Source: Chloranthus sessilifolius (taxonomy: Eukaryota > Streptophyta > Magnoliopsida > Chloranthales > Chloranthaceae). Taken from it: a stretch of DNA of 64,000 nt. The notes under the pieces are model-generated. The model saw only the letters and a list, made by a program, of their open reading frames with translations, searched no databases and had not been told where the DNA came from. This document shows positions 1-11,966 of the stretch, piece by piece. The position numbers were made by a program, and so were the translations under genes. Position 1 is the first letter of the stretch; each line of letters starts with the position of its first letter. The stretch covers positions 33,358,936 to 33,422,935 of the forward strand of contig CM037597.1 of the NCBI GenBank assembly GCA_021018995.1, read 5' to 3'.

Positions 1-153
1 CAATAAGACAACCAGGCATAGGCTTGCCTCGGCAAGCTTTAAGGGTTGTCACGGCAAGCCTTCAGCTGGGCACCTTGCCGCGGCAACTTTGTGAGGTTGC
101 TGCGGCAAGCCTTGCTTGCCGTGGGCTTGCTCTCTTGTTTTCTGTGCCTTTGG

Positions 154-154
<1 letters not shown>

Positions 155-210
<56 letters not shown>

Positions 211-263
211 ATCTATATCTAGTCCTCTATATATATTGATATCAGCAATAATTTTGGCATATA

Positions 264-298
<35 letters not shown>
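155..298. repeat. Two (TA)n microsatellites
   Basis: TA runs at 155-205 and 266-298, separated by unique sequence, inside the 3' LTR of element A. They create spurious ORFs of repeating Tyr-Ile. A third run lies at 1231-1285, where the 5' LTR copy has a much shorter run (about 9851-9868), so this site has expanded or contracted since insertion. Confidence 0.95.
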
Positions 299-301
<3 letters not shown>

Positions 302-1229
302 AAGTGCCTCCTCAACATCACACAATATCTGTGATGCCAATTTAAGCTACTGAAATCAATCACCACATAATGTCCTATATTAAGGTGTGAATCAGTGTAT
401 CTTTTGGTGATCATGAGGTCTCGACGGTGTGGTGCCGAATGTGTATCGACGTCGCGTTCATCAAGTTATGAACTATGACGAATTCTCTGATGGTGTAGAG
501 GAAGTGACTAGTGTAATCCATTTAATCCCTAGCACAGATTGAGTTAAATGACTGTGGTTTCTTTACAGGGTTTACTTGAATTGCAGCAGCATAAATTTTC
601 ATGAATAGCCGTCAGCTCTAACAATTTGTGGGCAAGAGGAGGATGGAAGGAGCTTTGTTGCATTTTATTTTATTTTTTTATTATAGTCGTTGAGCTGCAC
701 TTTGCGTGCATGCTTAGCATGGTGACTCACACCATCGTGTAATAAAAAAACGTAGGCAAGGAGCTTATAAGCTCATTAGGATTTTATTCCCTACTAGGCT
801 AGCATTTAGTGGTTCAGTGTATCTTATAAGAGACAAACAAGGCTTTCCTTGTATATGCGTCTTATACACTGCTTTAGTATATAAGCCATTTGGGCTGGGT
901 TTGCATGAAATGCCCACATGGGCTGTCCTTGTATTGGCATGTAAGTTAAAAAGGTTTTGCCATGTATACAAAGCTCATACGGGCTTGTACTTGTATAAGT
1001 AGATAAATCAAAAGAGGTTTAATTGCATACTAGGCCTACACATGGGTTAGCTATCTTATATAGCTGGTGTTTACAAGAAATACATATGGCTAGATTAGCT
1101 AGTTTTATCAGTTTATAACCCACAACGACATAGAGTGCCCTGTGGTAGACACGTGTCGGACCTGACCCGTGTTGATACCACGTAGTGCAACAAGTTGGCA
1201 ACTGTACAGTATATTAGCTAAGACATCCC

Positions 1230-1230
<1 letters not shown>

Positions 1231-1285
<55 letters not shown>
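1231..1285. repeat. (TA)n microsatellite in element A LTR
   Basis: About 27 TA units directly after the conserved block GACATCCCG. The paired LTR has only about 9 units at the same place. Confidence 0.95.
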
Positions 1286-1286
<1 letters not shown>

Positions 1287-1701
1287 CTTTATAATAGTTA
1301 TTTTATTTTTAGGCTTGCCTCACTTGCCGAGGCAACCTCTTAAGCTTGCCTCAGGTGCCGAGGCAAGGCCATCAGGCCTTGGTTGGCACTTCTTTATTTG
1401 CATTAATGGATCTTGGGTCAAAGGGTCAACACCCTTAGTGTCTAGCAGTCCTGTGCATTATTAAAAATTATGTTAGACAAATTTTCTTCCTTAGGAGGGC
1501 ACCGAATATTTTAATTTCTACCTAATCTATCATCAATCGTTGTTTCCCTTAATACTTAATACTGGGCCAGTAAGGCTCCACTATTTAACAGTCATCATCA
1601 AAATGCCAAATCAGTTCTATGTGTCACGTTTTTGGCACAAGCCTGACCCTACTCGAGTTTGTACCCGATGTTGTCATGATCAAAATGTGGCAGTTGTTAC
1701 C

Positions 1702-1745
1702 CTCTCCCCTATTTAAGGGATTTTTGTCCTCGAAAATAAAAGAAG
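1702..1745 (-). other. Polypurine tract of element A and adjoining hairpin
   Basis: On the minus strand a purine run (complement of CCTCTCCCCT) abuts the 3' LTR, as expected for the plus-strand DNA primer. Next to it TTTTTGTCCTCGAAAATA forms an imperfect inverted repeat also found beside the polypurine tracts of elements B and C. Confidence 0.65.
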
Positions 1746-2079
1746 GTGGAGAAGTGAGATCAAATTCGATTATATGTTGAAGGCATACCCCATTATAAGA
1801 CAGAGTAAACCTGACTAGTTAGTAATGCATAATAAAATAAACATATAACAGATTTAGAACAATATAAAGTAAACTGAATCATGTGCAGTATCATATGCCA
1901 ATATATCATGCATCAAAATCTAATATCCATCTATTTCTCTACTTCTAATTTATACAAAATTATACGGGCAATGCATAAGAAACTTTTAAATATGTCATAT
2001 CCAGTAAGTTATTCGAACAAATTCAATAACTGATGTACCTTAGGGAAATAAATGGGGATACTGAGCGCGAATATCAGCT

Positions 2080-2850
2080 TCGTGTTCCCAGGTAGCCTCA
2101 TGAGAACCGTGATTCTTCCATTGGAGCAATAAGAGTGGAATATGTTTTGTGCTCAAGATTCGATCTGGGGATGAAATGCAAAACTGAATTCCAACTTAGA
2201 ACCCATTCCTTCTTGAAAACTCTGCCATAATCGGGAAGTATATAACGGATCGCGATCTGACACGATACTCACTAGTATTCCGTGTAGTCTGACTATCACT
2301 CTCAGATAGATGTCGGCCAATTTTGATACTGTATATCTCGTACTATAGGGCAAGCCAAGGATAAAATCCATAGAAATGTTCTCCAATTTCCACGCCGATA
2401 TGGGCAATGGCTGTAACAGTCGAACAAGACGCTTGTGTTCGATCTTTACTTACTGACAGATCAAACATTTCGCAACATGTTTGCCACTTCTCCCTTCAAG
2501 CCACTCCACCAAAACGTCTTCTTTAAGTCCTGATACATCTTCATGTTACCAGGATGAAAAGACATAGGCTGACTTATGAGCTTTGTCAAGAATTTCGTGA
2601 CGCAAAGCACTATCATTCGGTACACATACTCGGCCTTGAAATAATAAGAACCCATCATCCTTAATCGAAAAGTCTGGCTGGAGCCCACCGAGTACTCTCT
2701 GTCTAATGGCGATAAGCTCTGCATCATGCATCTGGAGTTCTCTGATCCTATCAAAGAGTATGGATCGGATCATAACTGTATCAAGCAAACCTCCAGTTAC
2801 TGTCACCCTAATAGTGGCACTGGATGACACTATGTCATTGAGTAACTTCC
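2080..2850 (-). pseudogene. Integrase of element A (remnant)
   Basis: Minus-strand pieces in several frames. 2461-2830 is the integrase N-terminal zinc-binding part with GRVCVPND and the DLKKTFWWSGLK motif. 2153-2407 covers the start of the catalytic core (ISMDFILGLP, VSIVSDRDPLYTS, FHPQ). 2085-2140 keeps a chromodomain-like C-terminus whose WKNH...EATWE pattern can be read. A large part of the core, including the segment with the catalytic Glu, is deleted between the second and third pieces. The enzyme would insert cDNA into the genome; this copy cannot be functional. Confidence 0.8.
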
Positions 2851-2854
2851 ATCT

Positions 2855-3440
2855 CTATAACCGTGCCACAAGATGGGATAGCTGAGCGAATGACTTCTGA
2901 CTTAGTGCATCAACAACTACATTGGCCTTACCGGGATGGTACTGAATAGAACAATCATAGTCCTTCAAGAACTCTATCCATCTTCTTTGCCTCGAATTCA
3001 ACTCTTTTTGGGTAAAGAGATACTTGAGACTTTTATGATCGGTGAAAATCTCAAAGGTTTTACCATATAGGTAGTGCCTCCAAATTTTTGACACAAAAAT
3101 GACCACTGCTAACTCCTGGTCATGAGTGGGGTAGTTCTTCTCATGATCTTTCAATTGTCGAGAACCATATGAGATCACACGCTCCCTCTGATTCAATACA
3201 CACCCTAACCCACTATACGAGGTATCACTGAATACAACAAAGCCTCCGCTGCCTGATGGTATTGCGAGGACTAGTGCTGAAGTGAGTCTTCATTTCAATT
3301 CCTAGAAACTCTACTCACATGCCTCATTCCACTAGAATTTAACGTTCTTATGAATGAGCTGCATGAGTGGTCCAGTAACCTTTGACCCTTTAACAAAATG
3401 TCGATAATACCCTGCGAGACCTAGAAAGCTTCGGATCTCG
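2855..3440 (-). pseudogene. RNase H domain of element A (remnant)
   Basis: The 2855-3196 frame carries the Ty3/gypsy RNase H signature: [20 protein letters not shown], then [38 protein letters not shown] and [16 protein letters not shown]. The upstream part to about 3440, with the first catalytic Asp region, is in other frames. It belongs between RT and integrase in the pol polyprotein. Confidence 0.85.
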
Positions 3441-3502
3441 ATTACAGTTTGTAGCTACTTCCATTGCACTACAACCTCTAATTTGTAGGATCTACGATAA
3501 TA

Positions 3503-4160
3503 CTAGCTTCGAAAATGACATGGCCCAAAACAACTAACTTGATTCAACCAAAAGTCACATTTACTAAACTTCACATACAACTGTGAATCTCTTAATGTCT
3601 GTAAAGCAAAATACAGATGACCTTCGTGCTCTGCTTTAGTCTTTGAGTAGATGAGAATATTGTCGATAAAAATTACGATACACTGATCTAAGTAAGACTT
3701 GAAGACTCGATTCATCAAGTTCATAAATGATGCAGGTTCATTGGTCAACCCGAAGGGCATGACGAGAAACTCGTAGTGACCATATCGTGTCCAGAAAGCT
3801 GTCTTCAAAATATCTTTAGCTTTCACCTTCATCTTGTGATATCCCGATCGTAAGTCAATTTTCGAGAACCATCATGCTCCTTGTAACTGATCAAAGAGAT
3901 CATCGATTCAGGGGAGCGGATAACAATTCTTGATTGTTAGCTTATTTAATTGAGGGTAGTCATTGTAGAGGCGCATTGAACCGTCCTTCTTTTTCACGAA
4001 CAATATCAATGCGCCCCACGGAGACACACTCGGTTTGATAAACCTTTTATCAAGAAGCTCTTGTAATTGCTTCTTAAGTTCTTTCAGCTCCCCAGGTGCC
4101 ATTCAATATGACGCCTTTGATACTAGCTCGATACTCGAGGCTAACTACATGGCGAATTCC
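3503..4160 (-). pseudogene. Reverse transcriptase of element A (remnant)
   Basis: Two open blocks. 3908-4102 has [23 protein letters not shown] and KKKDGSMRL (fingers). 3503-3832 has [20 protein letters not shown] (palm) followed by the catalytic box. The box reads FIDN instead of the usual F-V/I-D-D, so the second catalytic Asp is replaced by Asn. Together with frame breaks this shows the enzyme is dead. Confidence 0.85.
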
Positions 4161-4410
4161 ACTTCCCTGTTAGGCGATAATCCTGGTAACTCATCAAGAA
4201 GACATCAAGGATTTCATAAGCAATCGAAACATCAGAAAGTGAAACTTTCTTCTCCGTCTGATCGTGACTCTGAATAACAGCGAGATACCCTTAAGCACCT
4301 TTATTGAGTAATCGTCATGCTTGGATCGCTGAAATAAAGGGAAGTATGACTGACTGTACTCCGAAAAAACTAGTTGATTTCCTCCCTTGGGGTCAGAAAG
4401 TGACAATCTT

Positions 4411-4746
4411 CTATTGACCATCGATGTTTGCATGGTGGTTGAACAGCCAATCCATGCCAAAGATTACGTCGAATCCTTGCATATCGAGTAAGATCAAGTT
4501 AACTACTACTTCATACTCCCAGTAATCTCTGATCAGGATGATAATTGATCGATAGACAATCTCAGTCGTGACAGATTGTCTTGTCGGAATGGACACATCT
4601 AAAATAAAGTCGAGAGATTTTAGGGTAGCTCCCAATTTTCTCAACTTTTTTGCAAACTGTGGTGTGACAAATGAATGTGTCAATCTAGGATATACCAATA
4701 CTTGTGCCTCATATAATAAGTAGGCATCCTCTGGATACAATTGCAA
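4411..4746 (-). pseudogene. Aspartic protease of element A (remnant)
   Basis: The frame reads LTHSFVTPQFAKKL near its N-terminus and FDVIFGMDWL near its C-terminus, the flanks of a plant Ty3/gypsy retropepsin. The active-site stretch, normally D-P-G-S-T, reads YPRLT, so the catalytic Asp and its Gly are lost. It lies between gag and RT as expected. Confidence 0.75.
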
Positions 4747-4925
4747 GGTACCTAAGATATAGATTTACTAGTGTTAGCTAAATTATTTCTACTTAACAAA
4801 CTATATGTCTATCATTTCTAAACTGATGAAAAGAAATAATTATACTAGATGCACAGATATATAGACTATTTAACTAAATGCACCTTCCATATAAAAAATT
4901 AAATTAAATAACTGGTACCTAAAAT

Positions 4926-6215
4926 TCACGTACCTTGAATGATGTCATTGATGGTTTGGGCACCTTGTGCAAAGACAGCCATGTAAGAATGCTCACCATG
5001 TCGTCCCAACCATCTCTGCACAATCCTAGATCCAATGTCACATTTTTCCACAACGAAAACAAGCACAAGACGCTTTTCAGCATTTATTGATCTCGTGTGC
5101 CTTACCACACTTCCCATAGACCTCAGTTGACGATGTCGACGAAACTGCATAGGAACTGGTGCGAGAAACTACTGATTGTGCTCATGAAACTCGAGACGCA
5201 GACTAGGGAGACTGATGTAACGATTATGGAATCTGAGGTTGTTAGGCTATTAGAGTATAAGGCCGTGTATAAGCTACTGCAATAGGTCAAAATGCTGGCT
5301 GCATAGAAACTCATGGTCGCTTACTAATTTGACTGGAACCAGAACTAACAGACTGAGATGGAGCTTTTCTCATTCTATTTTACTCTTCTCTCCTTGTATA
5401 CATGTTTTCCACATCAATCTATGCTATAAGGGCTAATCGCATCACATGAGAGTAGGTCGTTGCTTGAAACAACGAAATTCTCTCCTTGATCAGGGGCTTC
5501 AAACCCTGCTCAAACTTCTGAATTTTCATGAGCTCCGTGGCGACGAGCAATGGTGTAAAGTGAAAGAGACGCGTAAATTCTGCCTCATATTTCCTAACAG
5601 TCATTGAACCCTGCACGAAGGTTGTAAACTAGACCTTCATCCGGTAGCATTCAGGTACCGGGAAATATGTCTCATTGAAGGCTGCGATAAATTCTGCCCA
5701 CATCCAAGGTACTCCGGGTACTCTTGTCCGTTCAGGACTACCACCAGGCATCTGCTTCACCTTCCAATTTATAGGCCGCCCAGCTAACCTTTTCGACCTC
5801 GATGCATGTAACCCTATGTAGCACCTTATCGATCTGTGTTAGCCATTTCTTAGCCTCCATTGAGTCGTGCTGACCACAAAAACTAGGCGATCGGAGTCGT
5901 ACAAACTCCTGAAAACCTTATGGGGGTCTTCTCATAGCTAGTATTGCCATGGTGTTCACCGTGGTTTTCAATTAGCCAAGGATTCTATCCCGCATTCTGA
6001 TCGATGCCGGGAACAAGACCCATCTGATTCACATTTGCTACGGACGGAGTATGCTCTGCAACATTCTCCATGATAGTCCGACACTCTGTCATATTCACAT
6101 CTTCTCCTTGTCCTGATGCAGCGTCGTGCTCATAGCCCGCCACTGGAATAGCATTCGCCCTAGTGCGATGGGGTAATGGTGGTCTACCCTGTCCTCTACC
6201 TCACCTTGGAGGTAT
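4926..6215 (-). pseudogene. gag of element A (remnant)
   Basis: The N-terminal frame starts near 6208 with an Arg/Gly/Pro-rich stretch like the starts of gag in elements B and C. 5419-5616 holds the conserved capsid end (KYEAEFTRLFHF, ELMKIQKFEQGLKP). A CCHC zinc knuckle of pattern CFRCGKM-x-HW can be read at about 5050-5092, with stops inside it. Stops and frame changes occur throughout. Gag would form the particle and bind RNA. Confidence 0.75.
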
Positions 6216-6350
6216 CGCAACCTATCATGATCAAGCAACACTTAATCAGATATGCATAGACTCGACCTATACCCTAACACTGAATAAACATCAGACGTCT
6301 TGCCATATGTCCGCGCCAAAGAGTTAAGTCTCCAAAAGATCTACCACCGG

Positions 6351-6362
6351 GCTCTGATACCA
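6351..6362 (-). other. Primer binding site of element A (tRNA-iMet type)
   Basis: GCTCTGATACCA on the plus strand is the reverse complement of TGGTATCAGAGC, the usual plant initiator tRNA-Met primer site. Two bases separate it from the LTR end at 6365. Confidence 0.9.
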
Positions 6363-7179
6363 CCTGTGACAACCTGACTTTTCCCATTTCCGTATCTTGA
6401 AAAGGCCGCGTCATCGGATCACCTAACATGATCCTTTTCATACAAGTGCATCATGTACAAAGTGTTATGATTGCGGAAGTGTAAGATTAACTCTGCTAAA
6501 GAGAACATATGACATCAACCTGATATTCATTTACTGTCTCAAAGCAAGAATATATACATCAAGATGATATAAACCAAAAACCATGTATAGCTTTCCACCG
6601 ATAACGGCCATCCATTATCTAAACAATGGAAAGAACACCTATACATAAAATACTGGGTATCTCAAAAACATATTGCTATTTATACAAATTTAGCATTTTA
6701 AAAAGAATTATCTCTCTCTCTCATACCTCTCAAGGAAAGAAGTCTTCAGCAGAACCTTCCTCCACGTCCTCCTTGTCCTCCTCCTCCTCAGGCTGATAGG
6801 TAGGATCAACTTCGTGCTCAGGATCATGAGCAATATTTGCAGCTAGGACATCAAGTAGTAGGATGAGCTATCATCGAAGTACAGCAGGAAAAATTTACGA
6901 TGTTACTTTATACGTTAGATTTCCAATTTACGTCTAGATGCATAGCTTTCAATTGAGGCACATTATATCTTACTTAGTTTAGTAACATGTAGCATTTTGC
7001 ATAAACAAGTACTACATCATGCAAATCTGTACAAGAAATCAATCATACAAAATAGTGATCGCTCATGCTGACAGATTCATGTGGAACATATACGAGGAAT
7101 CATGCTTCATGTTGAACAAATACAAGGAATCATGCTGAAATAAGACATCAAACTGAACAAATAATCAAGCTTTCGAGAT

Positions 7180-7420
7180 CAAATGTCTAGCCCCTGAGCT
7201 ATATTAACATGGTCACTAGCACCGAGAAATCAAGCCCTTGAGCTATGTTATCAAGGTCACTTGATACGAGACAAGTTAAGCCCCTGAGCTAAGTTAACAG
7301 GGTCACTTGGTACAAGACCATCAAGCTCCCGAGTTAGCGGGATCACTTGCCAAGCCCTCGAGTTAGCGGGATCACTTGTTTCAAGACTTACATAATCAAG
7401 CTCCTGAGTTAATGGGATCG
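7180..7420. repeat. Tandem imperfect repeat with hairpin core in element A LTR
   Basis: About six or seven diverged copies of a 40-60 bp unit with the core CCCGAGTTAGCGGGATCACTTG. CCCG and CGGG flank a 6-base loop. The same unit in the opposite orientation recurs at 15620-15795 in the solo LTR, which supports a shared LTR family. Confidence 0.8.
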
Positions 7421-8771
7421 GCTGACTCAAGACAAAGCAAAGACGTGTACATGACATCAAGGATAACAGGACATGAACAATGCATGGTAATATATATGCA
7501 AGAACATCATGAACAGATATCAGAGAATCATATAGCAAAACAGATTTGAATAACTGAACTCACATGATCATATATAACCGAAACTAGCATAATCATAGAT
7601 CATTATGTATTGAAGCTGAACTAGCATCATAATCATGCAAAGCATATATCGAGTCTGAAGCTCTTACCATCAATATACATTACTATAAACTGATCTAACA
7701 CTATCATCATAGGCATACATCGAAAACTAGCACATCATCAAAACAAAGCTAGAATGTACATACATTATTATACGTTGTATCTGAACTATATTTTTTTCAC
7801 GATTCATAAATCTTCTTCTAAATTACTCTTGTATCATCATGCATACACATTCATCTACTGGTCTATATCATGCCATCTAAATTGGTCTGACAATATTTCT
7901 AACATAATCACATATGTCGAGTCGAACTGATCTTATCAAGCTGATCTGATCAAAATCATATATCACTGAAACTAAACTAGCATACGCTCATACATCGAGC
8001 TGATCTGATCATAAGCATCTATCAAATTAAACTGAACTAGCATACTCGAACTGATCTAATCGTAAGCATGTATTAATTGTATAAACGAACTTAATATCAT
8101 CATAGCAAATGCATATATTAAGTTTACTAATATCATTACATCAGACGTATAGCTTCACATGTATATACAATCGATATGTCGAGTTTAGCATGGTCTAGAC
8201 TGAAAATAATTATATATATAATAACGTGCAATCCAAGATGCAAAGAAGAAACCAATTATAACGTATCAAGGTAAAATTCCCTACCTTCGCTCACGCGCAT
8301 GTGTATCTGCTTATACATGTACTCATGCATTCAAGAATACCTTCACTGTTAGGAACTTGTCATGTGCGCAAAGTTGAACCTATGGTGTAATATGTCTGGC
8401 TTTAGTATTTCAATTGAGATGCGGGGTCACTTTAGACCCCAAATACATGGTCTAGAAGGTTACCGAGCCATAGAGTCAATTCACACTTCCATACACAGAC
8501 CAAAGGTGTCACACGGCACCGCCACAAACCAGACATGGGCTTGCCTTGACAAGCCACAGGGTTGCCTCGGCAAGCAGCCCAGTTGAACTTACCGTAACTT
8601 ATCACTACTTTTTGACCTTTTAAATATTATATTTAGGGATTTATTACCATAAAAGTTATAGGGCTCATTGTTCCCTTTCCAACGCATTAAGAATCGTATC
8701 AATCAGAGTTCGGGGTCAAAAGTTATGACTAAAATTCCACATAGTGGTCTAAGCATAGGGTTGCCGCGGCA

Positions 8772-8940
8772 AGCACCTTGCCTCGGCCAGCTCACAGGCT
8801 AGCCTAGGCAAGCACCTTGCCTCGACAAGCTCACAGGCTTGCCTAGGCAAGCACCTTACCTCGGAAAGCTCACAGACTTGCCTAGGCAAGAACCTTGCCT
8901 CGGCAAGCTCACAAGCTTGCCTCGGCAAGCCTGAATGCCA
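8772..8940. repeat. Four copies of a 39-bp repeat built from CTTGCC...GGCAAG palindromes
   Basis: The unit has two palindromic halves (CCTTGCCTCGGCAAGC and GGCTTGCCTAGGCAAG) repeated four times. Because 39 is a multiple of 3 it gives a minus-strand ORF with a 13-residue peptide repeat; this is a by-product of the DNA repeat, not evidence of a protein. Confidence 0.9.
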
Positions 8941-10298
8941 ACTTGTCATGGTGCCTTTTGGCACTTCTCTATCTCTTTTGACTCGGGCATTTGGCTGGGC
9001 CTTTTGTATAATTATACATATAATATATTTCTTATATATGTTGCATATAAAATTGTGTTTTCTTATTTATTTTAGTGCTGAAATTTTGGTGTATTTCTAT
9101 TAGACATATGGGTTCCAAAACCCATTGCAAACTGGTATCCATTGTGCTACCGATTTGGTCTCAGGGACTCGATACCACAGATTTATATTCTATCAAAAGT
9201 AATGAAATGTGCCTAGTTTAGTAATTGGTTTGTTATTGCATACCTTTTGGTGTGCATGTGGGTACATTTATGTTATGTCAGTGTCGAGTTCGCCGAACAA
9301 GTAAGAACTAGGGCTGCAAGAACTCTTCGAGAGCAAGGGTTCGGTAGCAGAAACTCTCACGACCGAATCGTAGGGTTGCTTGGTAACTCACGAGTTCAAA
9401 TCCATGGTTTGAAGAGGTTGGAAATGTAAGTGGGTTTGAGCTACAAGAAAGGATGTTTTTCTGATTTTACTTGGCTTTTGTATTTCACAGTGTTTATGTG
9501 CTATAAAGTAAGGTTGAAGCAGGAAGAAGAAGAAGGCTCTGTTGATTTTTGTTACAATTTTAGCTGAACTTTGCGTGCATGGGAGTCAGAAATAACTCAT
9601 GCAGTTGGGGAGCAAGCTGGCAGTTTAAAGTAGCTTATAAGTTGTCATGGAATATAATCCCATGTAGTGCTCACATAAATGTTTCTGTGTACATATATAT
9701 AAGACAACTTTTGACTTGGCCCTCTTAAAAGGCTAATACACTATTTAAGTGTATAAGCCTTTTGGTTTGGCTTTAGTGTAAAGCAATTACACTTATATAC
9801 TACGTATATAAAATAGTATTCTCATTTAGTATATTAGCTAAGACATCCCGTATATATATATATATATATCTATAAGCTTTATTATAGTTATTTTATTTTT
9901 AGCCTTGCCCCAGTTGTCGAGGCAACCTCTTAAGCTTGCCTCAGGTGTCGAGGCAAGGCCATCAGGCCTTTGTTGGCTTTCTTTATCTGCATTAATGGGT
10001 CTTGGGTAAAAGGTTTGACACCCCTCAGTGTCTAGGAGTCCTATGCATGATTTAAAATTGTGTTACGTAAATTTTCATCCTTAGGAGGGCTCCGAATATT
10101 TTAATTTCTACCTAATCTATCATCAGCCGTTGTTTCTCTTAATACTTAATACTGGGCCACTAAGGCTCCACTATTTAACAGTCATCATCAAAATGCCAAA
10201 TCAGTTCTTTGTGTCACATTTTTGGCACAAGCTTGGCCCTAGTCGAGTCTGTACTTGATGTTGTCAGGATCAAAATGTTGCAGCTATTACATTCGGCA

Positions 10299-11966
10299 CT
10301 GATGAGGTGTGAAATATGATCTTATTTCACACCCTAACACCTATGTTTAGCCACCCGATGAAGGCAATCTAACGGCTATTGTACAATTTTTATGGTTTCA
10401 GGTATTCGTGACCATTAGATCTTGCAGGAGCATAATTGAGCATAATTAAAGGCTACATGGAGTATTGAACCATGAAGCCAACGAAAGCACCGAAAATCAT
10501 GAAGGAATCGATTGATTCAGTTGAAGATAAAGAGAACTATAATTGTCATATGTCAAAATCAATCGATTAAGATCCATAATTCCATCGTTTGAGTCTTTGA
10601 CAATTGTGTGCCGCTCAAGATTTCAATTTAAACTCAATCGATTAAAATATTAAAATCAGTTAATTGATCTTTGAATTCAAATGAAGCCGTCATTTTTGGA
10701 ATTTGAATTCAATCGATTGAATCTTGTAATTCAATTGATTGAATCTTGTAATTCAATTGATTGAATCTTGTAATTCAATCGATTGACCTATATTTGGAAA
10801 ATTTTTTGTCTGAGCCCTATTTAAATAAAGCAGTGTTTAAGGTTCAGCGGTCTTTTTTTTTTAGGGGTCTCTCTCTTTGTGAAGCCTTTTATTTTTCCTT
10901 AGCATTGTTCGTTCCATTTTTTAGGTTTAGATTCTAGCTTAGTTTCATTTTATGGCTTCAAGAAGAATTGTACTTGGATCAAAGTTTACCTTGAAATTGT
11001 TAAAACTTCTCTTACGGTATTTTAATGTTATTTTTATTTTCTCTTTCAATTATTTCTTTCTTTTTAGCATACATAGCTAAATCTTTTTGAGGATGTGGAT
11101 CTAATGAGTCCCATCCGAAGTTTTCATTTATAATAATATATATCTATAGTTGTGATATTATTTTATCACAGATCCCTTGATCATCAATACCTAATTGCTC
11201 TTGCCGAATTAGTAAATTTTTTATTGCCATCTAAGATAGGGGTGCAAGTACCACTCCCATGATCTCAAATCTGTAATAGGGAATCTACTTCGAGTTCTTT
11301 GTTGATAATATTTGCGGCATTAATTCATTGTCATTAGGAGTCTCTCTTTTACAGTAGATGTTTTGCCCTATTTTGTGATATTAATTTATCGTTATTAGAA
11401 GTCCCTTTTACTAGAAGTCCCTATTACGATGAATATTTTGCCTCATTTCCTTTACGGCAGTAGGAAGAGCATACATTAGAATTATTTTCATGAATTAATT
11501 GTCATATTTTTCATAAATTATTGATTGAGTTCAATATTCACGTGATTGCATCCTGTGACGATATTGCATCTCAACCGTTATATCTATATTTTATAAATGG
11601 TAAACCGAGGATGGGAGGAGTTAGTATCGCGATCCTCTCTTTCATTCTTCATTTAAAATAGATCTGTGGTTGGGATATTTTTCCATCATAGATGCCTTGA
11701 TCTTTAATGCCCTATTGTTCTTGCTGAGGTTTTCATCTATTGTACTATAGATCTGTGGTTGGGATATTATGTCATCATAGATGCCTTGATTTTTAATGCC
11801 TTATTGTTCATTTCGAATTAGTAAATTTCAATTGCCATCAAAGATAGGGGTGGTTGTCCCACTCCCATGATCTCGGATCCGTAATAAGGAATCTACTCTG
11901 GGCTCTTTGTTAATAATATTTACGACATTGATTCATCGTCATTAGGAGTGTCTCTTTTACAGTAGA
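10299..11966 (+). repeat. Athila/Tat-like LTR, left part (split by element B)
   Basis: The sequence runs from about TGATGAGGTGTG, is interrupted at 11966, and resumes at 26961. At the break ACAGTAGA and GTAGATGTTTTG join in register with internal near-repeats of the same sequence at 11336-11370 and 11900-11966. The LTR ends at 27460 before a TGGCACCGC primer-like site, which is typical of Athila/Tat elements. The left end is placed by TG and is uncertain. It holds a 22-bp palindromic tandem repeat (10706-10786) and internal duplications of the GATCTGTGGTTGGGATATT block. Confidence 0.6.
10706..10786. repeat. 22-bp tandem repeat centred on ATTCAATCGATTGAAT
   Basis: Four copies. The core ATTCAATCGATTGAAT is a perfect 16-base palindrome; two copies have one change (CAATTGATTG). 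More isolated CAATCGATT motifs lie at about 10505-10680. Confidence 0.9.

Larger units (their letters stand above)
1..1701 (-). repeat. 3' LTR of element A (partial)
   Basis: The right 500 bp match 9830-10291, sharing the ATATTAGCTAAGACATCCCG block before a TA run and the TTTGGCACAAGC block near the end. It holds GCTTGCC/GGCAAGC palindromes (24-120 and 1312-1372). The boundary is set by the homologous end at 10291 and by the pyrimidine-rich tract that follows. There is no gene in it. Confidence 0.8.
1..10291 (-). mobile_element. Element A: Ty3/gypsy LTR retrotransposon, long LTRs, decayed, cut by left window edge
   Basis: Reading on the minus strand the order is 5' LTR (6365-10291), tRNA-Met primer site, gag, protease, RT, RNase H, integrase, polypurine tract and 3' LTR (right end at about 1701). 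Gag, RT, RNase H and integrase motifs match plant chromovirus-type Ty3/gypsy elements; the long LTRs and Met primer suggest the Tekay/Del group, which is inference. All domains are broken by stops, frameshifts and deletions, so it is a non-autonomous fossil. Stretches 1200-1701 and 9830-10291 are clearly the same LTR sequence but well diverged, so it is old. The left TSD lies outside the window; the bases after the 5' LTR are TTCGG. Confidence 0.85.
6365..10291 (-). repeat. 5' LTR of element A (about 3.9 kb)
   Basis: It runs from TGTGACAACC to GCTATTACA, so it ends in TG...CA. The left end abuts the primer site and the right end matches the element end near 1701. It contains a stem-loop tandem array (7180-7420), a 39-bp tandem repeat (8772-8930) and scattered GCTTGCC/GGCAAGC palindromes. 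No protein gene is in it; ORFs here come from repeats. The related solo LTR at 13686-16551 is in the opposite orientation. Confidence 0.85.

Noticed and set aside
155..298. ORFs with long Tyr-Ile runs (also 46402-46582)
   Set aside because: Translation of TA microsatellites on both strands.
8749..8964. Small repetitive protein, or a CRISPR-like array
   Set aside because: Units are directly adjacent without spacers and lie in an LTR; the peptide repeat follows from the 39-bp period.
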